DNA from: Hyaloscypha bicolor E
Lineage: Eukaryota; Ascomycota; Leotiomycetes; Helotiales; Hyaloscyphaceae
DNA length: 64,000 nt
Assembly (NCBI RefSeq): GCF_002865645.1
Contig: NW_020194589.1
Coordinates: 480,812-544,811, forward strand
Direction of reading: 5' to 3'
The position numbers and the translations under genes were made by a program. Positions 52,864-64,000 of this stretch are shown here, one piece after another. Numbering within the stretch: position 1 is the first letter of the stretch; each line of letters opens with the position of its first letter. The notes under the pieces are model-generated. The model did not search any database. It had not been told where the DNA came from and was given only the letters and a program-made list of their open reading frames with translations.

Positions 52864-55800
52864 GTCACGTGTAATATCACGTGTAATATCACGTATATAT
52901 TATTTAACTATTCTAGAATATTTTAGAATAATTAAATAGAGTATTAAATAAAGTATAAATAGTAAGAAATTTATTTAAATAAAATATAAATAGGGCCTAT
53001 TATTTTATTCTATTTTACTCATTTCTTATATTAATAGGTTCCTATTAGGAGAATTATATAAGAGTTAATACTAAGGCTTTCTTTTACTTTTAGTCTATAA
53101 TAATTAATTATAGCTTATTAAAATAAAGAATCCTATTCTATTTATAAATAAAGACAATTATTAAATTAATAATTAAATATTTAATATAAGAAATAAACTA
53201 ATATAGAACTCTTCTAAATTTAATAGTAAATTACTAAAAATTATTTATATAATATAACCGGAAATACCTATAATTTTATTTATAATTAACTAGAACCTAA
53301 ATTAATTAGATAAATTTTAATAATTAAATAAATCTTTAAAATCTTCTAATAAGCTTATAATAAAAGCAAGGAAATAAAATACTAGGAAATAAAGGAAATA
53401 TATTAGTACCCAAAATAAATAAATAAGCTATTTCTGGTATTTTAAATAAAGTTTATTTATTTAATAATAAAATTAGAAAAGTTACTAGATAATTAATATA
53501 ATAATATAATAAATAAAATAAATCTCGAGCTATTTAAAAGCTTAAATAATAAGAAGTTTAATTTATTTAGGAATCTTATTAAATAGTATATAAAATAAAA
53601 GAATAGATTTCTTTTAATTAAAAACTGGTAATTTCAGGAGAAATAACTAATAGAAACTATTTATTATTAAATATTATTCCGGACTAAAAAGCCTACCGGA
53701 ATTCAAGAAGCTATAATAATTCTATATCTAATAAATTAATTATAATAGCCGGTATTTTTATAACTAAAAAAAATAGTTTACTAAGAATTTAAAAAGAAAT
53801 TAAACTAATTCAAAGACTTCTATTATTATATTTATAAAAAGCCTAGATATATAAATAGAGTCTATTCTAATATTAATAAAGTTATATTTATTAAAGAGAA
53901 TTATTTAGAGAAAGCTAATAATTCAGGAATAAATAATAAGAATATTAATTTTTATATATTATCTAATAAGAAATATAATATTAATAAATTAGGAAAAGCC
54001 TAGTTCTAAATATAAAAATAGCTCTTCTAGAATAAAAACTTTACTAAGGACCTATAAATCTTATTTAGCTAATTAGTAGAAACTAGTTCCTTATTAAATA
54101 TAAAATATATTAGAAAAGTAAAACTATAATTTTCTAATATTTAGTAAATATTAAAATAAATATATATTTGTCCTTTAATAAAAGTATTATAAATATTCTT
54201 ATATAAACTCAAAACCCCTATTTCCTTATAAGTTTTAATAAATAATTTAGTAAAGCTATTTAATATCTAGCTATTATAAATCTAGTTATTAATTAGTATT
54301 CTTAAATTTAATAATATTTATTTATTATTAATTTTGGCTCTTATAATATAATCCTGGAAAAGAAATAGCTTATAAAATATAATATTTTACTGGATTATTA
54401 ATAGAACTAATTCTACTAGCTAAAGAATTATAAAATAAATTAGCTAAATCTTATTTAGAACATCCGATATTTTAATAAGAAATATTAAAAAAAATTTATC
54501 CCGAAAGTATTTTAATTAGAATTCTAAAAGAAACTAATAAAACTGAACTAAAAAATTAAAAGAATATATTTCTTATTCTTTTATAAGATCTTTTTATAAG
54601 AAAAGCCAAATATTAATTAAGGAAAAAATAACTAGATCTAAATATTTTTGAAATAAATAAGCTATTAAATTATTTATTTTATTTTATTAGAATAGCTACT
54701 TTCTAATTAAATACTAGAGATTCCGGTAACTTAATTAAATTAATTACTATTAATAGAATTATAAACCGAAAAAATATTTATTATTATTTATAATAATTAG
54801 ATAATTAATATTATAATTCGCTAAATATTATATTTAAACTAGTAATCTTATATATTCTCTAGATATAAATAAACTAGATATTCTCGGTAATGTTTTATTT
54901 TTTAATTCTAAAGAACTTTAAGAATTCCGGATATTTCTTTTTATATAGTTATATAATATAGCTAAGGCATTTTCTAAAAAAGTAATAAATAAGCTTTTTT
55001 AATTTTAATTCTTTAACTATAAGCTTTATTTTAATAAATCAAATTCCTTAATAAAAATAGCCTATTTCTATAAAATAAACTTTAATAAACTCGAAAAAAA
55101 TAAAAGAATATCTTATTAAAAACCTAAAAAAGAGCTTTATTAAATTATTTAAATTTCTTTTTTTATTACTTGTTTTATTTATTAAAAAGAAAAATAATAG
55201 CTTATAATTTTATATTATAATAAAAAAGAATTATTATTTCTTATTACTTATTATTAAAATACTTAACTAATTAGCTAAATTATTAGTATTTACTAAATTA
55301 AATACTTAATATATTTTTAATTAAATTTATATAGAACTAGCTTTTATAATATAGGCAGCTTTTAGAATAAGATATAAATTCTTTAAACTAGTAGTTCTAC
55401 TATTTGAATTCTATAATAGTTTAGTAACTTTTTAATAATATATTAATACTATTTTAATAAACTATTTAAATAACTTTTATTTGGCTTATATTAATAATAT
55501 ATTTGTTTTTTCCGAGAATAAAAAGAAATATTAATAATATATTAGAATAATTCTATAGAAGCTCTAGAATACCGGATTATAAATTAATATTTATAAATAT
55601 AAATTTGAAATCTTTAAAATAATATTTTTAGGATTTATTATTTTGGATTAAGATATATAAATAAATTTTACTAAAACCTCTATTATCTAAAACTAGTATT
55701 AACCTATAATAAAAAAAGAAATATAATTATTTTTAGGCTTCTATAATTTCTATTATAGGTTTATTTAAGCCTATAGATATATCTCTCGCTTTCTAAACTA

Positions 55801-57150
55801 TCTAACTAAAAAAAAATATTCTATTAAAATTTATATTTAATAAAATCTAGCTAGATATCTTTAATTAGCTTAAGGAATTACTTCTTTTTATTCTAATATT
55901 TTTCTATTTTAAATATAATAGAAAAACTTATTCAAAAACTAATTATTTAAATCTAGCTATTATAGATATACTTTTTTTATTAAAAAAAAGTCTAGAAAAT
56001 AGATAATAATATTCGGTTATATTCTATTCTAAAGCTTTTTAAAAAGCTAAAAGCTATTACGAAATTTATAATAAGGAATTTCTTATTATTATTTAAAGAT
56101 TCCGGAAATAGTAAATAAAACTAATTAATTTATCTAATTTTCTAATTATTACTAATTATAAAACTCTCGAGTATTTTAATATAAAAAGGCTTTTAAATAA
56201 ATAATAGATCTAATAAATAAGTCTTCTATTATAGTTCTATTACTAAATTATTTATTAGTTAAATAAAGATAATATTATTACTAATATCTTATTTCAAAAA
56301 AAATAAGCTTATATTAATTTAGAAACAGGTAAAGAAAGCTAAAAGAACTAGACTAATTATTTTATTAAACCTAATTCTTACTTTTATTAAGATAAAAGAT
56401 ATTATTTCTATTTCTATTAAAATAAAATAAATAAATAAGCTATTAGTTATAGCCAAAATCCTATAAATTAATTAAATAAACCTAGTTCTTAAAAATAAAT
56501 ATAAAAAAGCCCGGGAAAATACAGATTTATAAGAAATATTAAATAGCTATTTATTTTATAATAAAAGATTTATTATATTAAACGAATATAATAATTTATA
56601 AACTAGGCTCTTATAATAAATTTATAATATAATAACTATTATATATCCTAATTAAAATAAAACAAAAATTCTAATTTAAAAACTTTATTAATAGTTTATT
56701 TTTTATAGATATTAATTACTTTATAATAAATTACTATAAATATTAAAGGTCTTATAAACTAAGAAATAAAATACTAGACCTATTATATCCCTTACTAGTT
56801 TTCCTAAAAAATATATAATAATTTATTTATAGATTTCTATATTTCTAGCTTTATAAATAAAAGATATAATAATATATTTATTATAATTAATTAATTATCT
56901 AAATAATATATTAGTTTACTAATAATTAAAAATATTATAGCCAGAACTATTATTAGTTTATTCTATTATTATATTTAGTAATTCTAAGGTTCTCTTTTTA
57001 TTATTATAAATAACTAAGAACCCTAGTTTATTTCGGGCTTTATAAATAAACTATTAAGATTAATTAGAACTAAACTAAAGCTTTTAATTATAAAATATAC
57101 TCAAATTAATAAATAAATAGAAATTATTAATTAGATTACTAATTATTAGT
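52864..57150 (+). mobile_element. Ty3/gypsy LTR retrotransposon, 5' part, RIP-degraded
   Basis: A likely LTR start is TGTCACGTGTAATATCACGT at 52864, which follows a short GC-containing stretch. From about 53100 to 57150 conceptual frames on the plus strand, with many TAA/TAG stops, give gypsy landmarks in the right order. They are a reverse transcriptase segment near 55240-55760, an RNase H segment near 56025-56110, and an integrase segment ending near 57133. The catalytic YxDD of reverse transcriptase reads YINN (55487-55498), which two G-to-A changes explain. The element is interrupted at 57150 by another retrotransposon and resumes at about 63467. It continues past the right edge, so its 3' LTR is not in the window. 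Confidence 0.75.
55240..57140 (+). pseudogene. Decayed gypsy pol (reverse transcriptase, RNase H, integrase)
   Basis: With stops ignored, 55481-55530 reads LAYINNIFVFSENKKKY against the family pattern VYLDDILIFS. 56026-56100 reads FYSKAF, stop, KAKSYYEIYNKEFLIII against the RNase H pattern YSRKLSPAE.NYEI.DKELLAI. 57090-57133 keeps a trace of the HPQTDGQTE.INQ integrase block as YTQINK, stop, IEIIN. The substitutions seen (D to N, H to Y, T to I, Q to stop) are those produced by C-to-T or G-to-A. No part can be translated. Confidence 0.7.
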
Positions 57151-57435
57151 TTACTAATAATATATAATACTATTATATAGTTATAGAATACTATTTATAT
57201 AAAGTTAGTAAAATTATTATTATTTAGAAGTAAAAAGCATAATATTATAATATTAATATGCGATTTCTAAATCTGCTAAGCCTAATAGGGTCTAGTTTAC
57301 TAGTCGAGTTACTTATAGGATGCGAGGTTACATAACTATATCCCGTATCCTATATTCTATTACTTATATCCCGTGTCCCGTATCCCGTAACTATACACGT
57401 GACTCCCAAAGGAATAGCTATACTAATACTGGAAC
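57151..57435 (-). repeat. Left LTR of the nested copia element
   Basis: About 283 bp, directly repeated at 63184-63466. This copy still holds G/C-bearing stretches (TCGAGTTAC, CACGTGACTCCCAAAGGAAT). Most differences between the two copies are C/T or G/A. Confidence 0.75.
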
Positions 57436-60400
57436 CTTTCTAAAAAACGCGAAAAATAATACTTCCCTCTAATCGCATACAAATTCCCTAATCCGGCCTA
57501 GTACCAGATTTCCTAAACACTCTATATATCTATATTACTTCTGAAATTTTAGTTACATGCCAAAGGCCGCGGCCTTTTACACGTGACTTCCCCTTCTATA
57601 ATATCCTTCTATCCTATATATCTATTTCCTGCCCTATTTATACTCGACTTATTTCTCTATATCTAATTATATGATATTTGTATTAATTAGATACTTGAGG
57701 GCATTTATTAGCTTCGATTTTATTATAGAATTAGCAGGATTTAGTTCTCTTTTAATCTATTCGATTTCTATAATCTCTTATTATTTATATATCTAGTAAA
57801 GATATATTATATTAATTATTAGATGCTTTTCTCGAGTAATTCCCAATTTAATAAAACATTTATATAATAACTTTAAATTTATATAGATTACTAATAATAA
57901 TTCTATTTCTAGTATTTTATTAATTATAGATTTAACTAAAGTACTTATATTAAAGCTATAAGCTATATTATAGAGTTCTAAAACTAGAATACTTCTAGTA
58001 ATTCTCTTGTATTTAGTAGAGAACTAGTAAATAATATTAGTATATCTAGTTCTATTTACTAGAACTAGAATATATCTAATTTAGAAAAAGAGATTTCTAT
58101 TATTTATAAATAAAATATTTATAAAAATAATTAAATATAAGAACTTCTTTACTAGCTTTACAAATCTTAATTCTCTAGTAATATTCTTAATTTACTATTA
58201 AATATACTTATTAAATGCCTTTATATTAATTTCCGAGAGTTTAATAGCTTAAGTAATAATTAATAGGTTATATAAAGCTTCTAGTTAATAGACTAATATA
58301 ATATATACTTCTCTAGTATATTAGGTAATATATTAGTTCTTAATAGAGAGATTTTAATAAATAGTACTCTTATTACTTATAGTAGTAATATTCTTTATAG
58401 AAATAGTTCGGAGGTTTTTATATTAGTATTTTTATATAAGAGTAATTATAGTAATATCTATATAAATAATATCTTTATTAAACTTGAGATTATAGTTAAA
58501 AATAAGGCATTTATATTTCTTAGCCAAGAACTTAGCTTTTTAGAGCTTTAGTTATTCTGTTTTTATAAAATTATTAGTTCTAATAAATAGAATATTATTA
58601 GTTTAAAGGCTAATAATTCCGAAGAATTACTTGCTATAGAGAAGGCAAGAGTTATAAGTTAACTATTTTATAGAAAGCTTATTAGTATAATAGAAATAGT
58701 AAGTTTTAAACTAATAGTTTTTAGCTTCTGGTATATTATATAATAGTTTTATAACCTTTAAAATAGAATTATCTTTTAGATTTAGCTCTCTAGTAAGCTT
58801 ATAAAGTAAATTAATATAAAAATTATAGTTAAATAAAGTTATTAATTAGATATAAGCTTATAAGATATTATATAAATATAACTTTATAGTATTTATTATT
58901 ATAATAATAATACTAAAAATAATTCTCTAGCTAATATATTAAATAATAAGTAATTATATTAATATTATATATTTCTTACTATTATTATAAGCTTAGATAA
59001 CTAGTCTCGACTTTTTAAACTCTCTCTTTATATTTTTATTTTTAATCTTATTAATAAACCGGGAATTAAAAATATATATTTCCTTTAATATTTAAGATCT
59101 AAAAATAACCTTAAATATATCTTTTTCTAGAAAACTAGTAACTTTAACTTAGTAAGAGTTCTTATATAGGTTATTATCTTATAGGAATACTATAAAATCC
59201 AGGTTTTTATAAGGGTATTTTCTATTATACTTTAGTAAAATAGCAGGAATAATAAAAGGAATTATACTTATATTACTTTTAGTTTTATTATAAAGTTCGG
59301 AAATAGTTTCAGGTTTAGAGCTATTAGTAATAACCTTAATATTTCTTATATAAAATAGCTTTATAGAAGTTAAATAAAAGATAGTATTACTATATAATAG
59401 AGCTAGTATATAGTTTTTTCTATTAATAGCTACTAGCTTATATAGCCTATTCTAATTACTAGATTAACTAGTATTTTCTTTATATTATATAAGAATATTC
59501 GAATTTAAGAGAAGTTTATAAATATTAGTAATACTAGAACTATTTCGAGTATTTAGGGTATTTATAATTTGGTATCTAGCTTAAAGCTTTTGAATTTCTA
59601 TTATTACTTTCTTAAATATTACTAATTACTATAATATAATTAATAATAAGATATTATATTTAATTATTTAAGGTAAAGTATTATAAACTAAAAGAATTAG
59701 AATAATATTATCGGGTCTAACGGAATTATTAATAGCCTTAAAAGCTATTTAAAGTATAGTATTCTTATTAATTCTATTAATTTTGGCTATAATAATAAGA
59801 TAAGTATATTAAATTAGGCTATAGTAATATTTTATAATTCCGACGGAATTATAAGCTTTTATAGAAATAATTTTAATTTTGATTTCTATAGTATTTATAA
59901 GCTAAATAAACTTTTTACTAGTAAACTACTTTCTAATATCTGCTATAATCTAATTAAGAGAGCCTAAATAAGTATTAATCTAATATTACTTTAGGATATT
60001 TCAAATATATAATATACTAATATTTTAAAGCTATTAGCCGGTTTAATATTAAGTACCTTTATTAATAATATAAAGTATAGGCTTACTAGAAATATAAAAA
60101 ATATTAATAATAATAAAATAATTAAAGCTAATATTATCTCTTAGATTAAACTTGAATTATTTCAGTAATTATCCGAATTTCTAATATTATTTATAGTACT
60201 TTATAAGATATTTAAGGGCTTTTATATTAATATTATAGCTTATTTATTCTAGTATATTTCGGAACTTACTAATAAATAAATAACTAAAATAATAATATAA
60301 ATATTATAATTTGACTTTTATAAGAAAGCAGGAATTATAAATAAAGAATTTGGAAATAAAGCTTTATAGTATAGTATTTTAATATAGGAAAGAGTATTTA

Positions 60401-63183
60401 AAATATTATATTATAGATATAAAGTATCTAGTAAAAGTAATAAAATAATTAGTAAGATTATTAAAATAGATTTCTAGCTTATTTATATTAGCTAAGCTAA
60501 ATAGAAATAAAGTCTTTATAAATATAATATAGAATTATACTTGCCTAATTAGTATTCTTATTATTATAGATCTAATAGAGAATATAGATCTAATACTAAA
60601 CTAGATATTAATTTAATCTTTAGTAGTTTTATTAAATTAGATACTATTATTAGTATACTATAAAGTTTGGAATTAGTTAGAACTAATAATTAAGAATTTA
60701 AAGGCTCTAGTATTAGTTATAATTTTATAAAAGTAATAAGTATTATATTTTAATATATTATTAATTATAAATATCTAGGTATTTTTTATTTAATTAATAG
60801 GCTTTAAAATATAGTTTTTGCCTATTATCTAGTATATAAGGAAAAGAGAAATAAGATTATTTATAAGAGTATTAGTTATAGAAATAATAAGAATAGGAGT
60901 AATAAAAGTAGCTAAAAAGCTCTTAATAAAAGTAAAATAGAAATCTAAGTAATATTTTTCTCTTTTATTTATTTCTACTAGTAAAGCTTTAAAAGTATTA
61001 TTTATTAGTTCGTCTTTATTATTCTTATTATTCTCTTTTTCTTTAAATTTAGTAATATATTATATATAAGTATTACTAAAGTATTTATTAAAGTTATAGG
61101 TATTTTGAGATCTAAATTAGTAAATATTTCTATTCTTAAATCGAGCCTTCTTAGCCTTTTATTTTTCTAATATATGCTTCTATAAATAGTATTCGGGTCT
61201 CTTATATATAAAATATGATTTTGGAATATAATTATTATAATTATAGGACTTAAAGTAATTATTACAGGTTCCGAAATTATAGCTAGATCTATATTAATAA
61301 TTTCTAGATAAATAATAGCTTAAAGGGTTTTAAGAATAATATTATTAATTAGTAAAGAATATCTCGGTATTAATTTATTATTTCTTTTTATAAGTAGTAA
61401 TAGATAATTAGAATTTATTAATAAATTAGCCGAGATTAGGAAAAGAATCCGGAACTATATATTAGTATACTAGTATATCTTAGTAAAAAATAATAATCTT
61501 ATTATATAGGAATTCGGTATTTTATAAGACAGGTATTAGTTTATATTATAACTTATATAAGTTATTAATTAATAACTAGATAAGTTTAAATATTATCTTT
61601 TCGGGATATTAAGCTATTATAATTACTATTATAATAGTATTTCACTTGTCTAAATTTCGATATTAGAAACCAAGGCCTTTAAAAAAGCTATAAATATTTA
61701 TATAGGCCTCTTTATATATATATTAAAAGAGCTAGTTATTATAAAAGTAATTTTATACTAGTTTCTTTAATATAATAAGAAAAGCTCTTACTAATACCTC
61801 TTATAAAAGCTTTATATATTAGTAAATATTAAGGAAAATAGTAAGTTTTTAGTTAAAATTACTATTAGTTCTATTATACTTTTATATTTTAGTATATATT
61901 TTTACTACTTCTCTAATTAGCTTTATAGTAAAAGAGTTAGTTAAAGGACTATTTAGAAATAGTAGAGATAATAGAAATCTATTATTATTAGTTTTTTATA
62001 ATCCGGTATTAGTAAGAGTAATTATAGATAATAAAGAAATATAAGTAATAATTAATTTAATATATTAATTTCTTATAATACTATTATTAAAAAATATATA
62101 TAATAAGATAATAGAGCCCGTATTAAAGTCTAATCTAATAATAATAATATTAGCTATAATCTAGATATATTATTCTTTTTTCTAAATAGTATTAGCTAAG
62201 AATTATATAATAATAAATCCCTTATTATTTTATTTAATATAAATATTACTATATTATAAAGTAGCTTATAATTAATATAGTTTATATTAATCTAGTTAAT
62301 TAAGTATTTTAAAGTTAAAATTACTAAAATTATTCTTAAATAATTCCCAAAGATTATTATTAGTTAACTTTTCTATTTTATACTAGAATAATCTAATATT
62401 AAAATAGTCTAGAACTTTTTTATTATTATAAATAATTAGGTTAATACTACCTTTTTACTTCTTTATTTATATATATCTATTTTATAGTTCTACTATACTA
62501 AACTTTTAGGGCCAAGCTCTTTCTAATATATATATAATTTATAATAAAAGGAGTTTAAAGATAAGATAGTTTATAGTAAGTTTATAGAAAAGATTTAGTA
62601 ATAAAAGTATTCAGATATTCAGATATCTAGAAATATTAAGGGTATTAAAGTAAATATTTTATTCTTAAATATTTTATTTATAATAAGAAATTTAGGAAAT
62701 GAAATATTATAATTCCGAGAGAATCTAAAGCTTTAAAGAACTTTAAGGGTATATATGGGATATATATTCCGGAAAGAGGGTCCTATAAATACGGGTATTA
62801 TATAAGTAGAAAAAATAGTTTCTAAGAAAGTAATCTTGGGGCTAAAAGAAATTAGTTTTAAAGAATAGTAAATAATTAAATAATTAAATAATTAAATAAC
62901 TAATTACTTATTAATTAATAAAAACTAGAGTTTTCTTTCTTTAGGCCATTGGATGCTTTTTTATAAAGTTAATAAGTAATTTCCTTCTTTAATAAAATAG
63001 TTATTAGTTCTTATTAAAAGCTAGCTATTTTCTTATTTAGGCTACTAAATGCTTTTTTATAGAGTTAATAATTAATTTCCTCTTTTAATATAAACTAGTT
63101 CAATTTTACTATAGGCTATTAGATACTTCTTTAGTATAACTATTCTATTTCTAATCTATAAGTACTAACTAATTAGTATTAAT

Positions 63184-63466
63184 TTATTAATAATATATAA
63201 TACTATTATATAGTTATAAAATACTATTTATATAAGGTTAGTAAAGTTATTATTATTTAGAAATAGGAAATATAATATTATAATATTAATATATAATTCC
63301 TAAATCTACTAAGCCTAATAGAGTCTAGTTTACTAGTTAAGTTACTTATAGAATGCGAGGTTATATAACTATATCCTGTATCTCATATTCTATTACCTAT
63401 ATCCCGTATCCCGTATCCCGTAACTATATACGTAACTTCCAAAGAAATAGCTATACTAATATTAAT
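63184..63466 (-). repeat. Right LTR of the nested copia element
   Basis: Partner of 57151-57435. CACGTGACTCCC of the left copy reads TACGTAACTTCC here, and TCGAGTTAC reads TTAAGTTAC. This copy is the more heavily mutated. Confidence 0.75.
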
Positions 63467-64000
63467 ATTTGATTTTATTCTTTTATTAATTACTTTTAGA
63501 ATAATTAGATAAATTTATTTCTAGTATTTAATATTATAGATATTATTTGTCTATATAAATTAACCGGCTTATTTTCTTTAATAATTAATTATAAATATAA
63601 GCCTAAACTAAATTTTAACTAGATATTACTAATAATAGAATTTAAAATATTAAAAAAGAAACTTAATTAGAAAAAGGTATAATAATAGGCTAAAAGAATT
63701 AATATTATTATTAATTATATCCGAAAATATATAGTAATAGCTTAGGAATATTAAGCTAAATAAGCTAATAAGAAGTAATAAGAACTAGATTTTAGTTTAG
63801 GGAATATAATTTATATAATTAGAAAAATATAGAAAATAAATTATTTATTTAATAAATTAAATTAATTCTTTATTAAATTATTTAAAATTAATAAAATAAT
63901 AAACTATTTATATTAATTAGACCTTTCTCTATTTTATAGAATTTAGCTAATATTTTATATAAATAGACTTTATAAGAATTCTATTAATCTATTATCTGGC
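63467..64000 (+). mobile_element. Ty3/gypsy element continued: integrase C-terminal part
   Basis: Plus-strand conceptual reading from about 63551 gives LTGLFSLIINYKYKPKLNF (family: SATG.SPFFANYGF.P), then KRINIIINYIRKYIVIA, stop, EY, AK, ANKK, and GNIIYIIRKI, the order of blocks seen at the end of gypsy integrase. The distance from the E-motif block before the insertion, once the copia element is removed, is about 36 codons, the usual spacing. So the two parts belong to one element, which runs off the right edge. Confidence 0.7.

Larger units (their letters stand above)
57151..63466 (-). mobile_element. Ty1/copia LTR retrotransposon nested in the gypsy integrase, RIP-degraded
   Basis: Two about 283-bp direct repeats bound a 5.75-kb interior. 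On the minus strand the interior shows copia landmarks. A gag zinc-knuckle remnant lies near 61215-61130, where three knuckle Cys now read as Tyr (YFIYKRPEYY) before KHILEKQKAKKARF. The end of RNase H near 57830-57690 reads NSKLLYKCFIKLRITREKHL then FNPTNSIIKSKLINALK, the copia pattern ending in the NPAD.MTK box. Stops fill all frames. The minus orientation means the 5' LTR is the right-hand copy. The element interrupts the gypsy integrase between its E-motif block and the next conserved block. Confidence 0.75.

Noticed and set aside
1..64000. tRNA, rRNA and CRISPR features
   Set aside because: Scanning by eye for paired A/B boxes, rRNA-like sequence and regularly spaced repeats gave nothing convincing. 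A covariance-model search would be decisive for tRNAs.
50930..64000. Centromere or telomere-proximal DNA
   Set aside because: The AT-rich block is explained by identifiable retrotransposons with RIP. No TTAGGG-type repeats are present, and a centromere cannot be inferred from composition alone.

Overview
This window looks like nuclear DNA of a filamentous ascomycete (Pezizomycotina). Genes carry short 46-98 nt introns with GT..CTAAC..AG signals. The gene content is typical of the group: heterokaryon-incompatibility (HET) proteins, fungal-specific transcription factors, an Egh16-like secreted protein, a 2EXR protein, UreD, the cohesin subunit Scc3 and Mkt1. The last 13 kb is an extremely AT-rich block whose retrotransposon codons are decayed by C-to-T and G-to-A changes, the mark of repeat-induced point mutation (RIP). 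A Leotiomycete/Helotiales origin is my best guess from protein flavour; it is an inference and cannot be proved from the sequence alone.

Layout. 1-7 kb: a broken HET gene running off the left edge, a spliced fungal-specific transcription factor, and an intact HET gene, all on the minus strand. Two TA-flanked hairpin elements (MITE-like) lie at 4.28-4.52 kb and 7.21-7.36 kb. 7.4-12.5 kb: gene-poor, with one secreted Egh16-like gene at 9.67-10.46 kb. 12.5-21.1 kb: dense housekeeping core with a RING protein, a Gln-rich protein, ureD and SCC3. 21-29 kb: sparse, holding an uncharacterised spliced gene, a decayed AC-rich repeat tract, a short-chain dehydrogenase relic next to an intact AYR1-like dehydrogenase, and a possible HET N-terminal fragment. 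29-34 kb: a glutathione transferase, an AIF/AMID-like flavoprotein and a C2H2 transcription factor.

34-44.3 kb is the most unusual gene-bearing part. It holds four consecutive plus-strand genes coding for proteins with the signature CGH-x(23-35)-C-x2-C, followed by coiled coil in at least two members and a helical tail. They are diverged paralogues of a family I do not recognise. After them come up to five small minus-strand ORFs, three of which are acidic or Cys-rich. 44.5-50.4 kb is ordinary again: MKT1 and a 2-oxoglutarate/Fe(II) dioxygenase share a divergent promoter, and a 2EXR protein follows.

50.6-64 kb is transposon graveyard. A non-RIPped MITE sits at the border. A Ty3/gypsy element on the plus strand starts near 52.86 kb and runs past the right edge. 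Its integrase is split by a Ty1/copia element on the minus strand (57.15-63.47 kb) flanked by about 283-bp LTRs. Both elements are full of stops, and the gypsy reverse-transcriptase aspartate pair now reads Asn-Asn.

Several gene models show non-standard splicing: a GC-AG intron in the transcription factor, an intron in the dioxygenase with no AG acceptor in front of a 14-nt microexon, a stop-free 51-nt intron in SCC3, and a fully open 645-nt frame overlapping the putative first intron of MKT1. All splice sites were read by eye and none has transcript support here.
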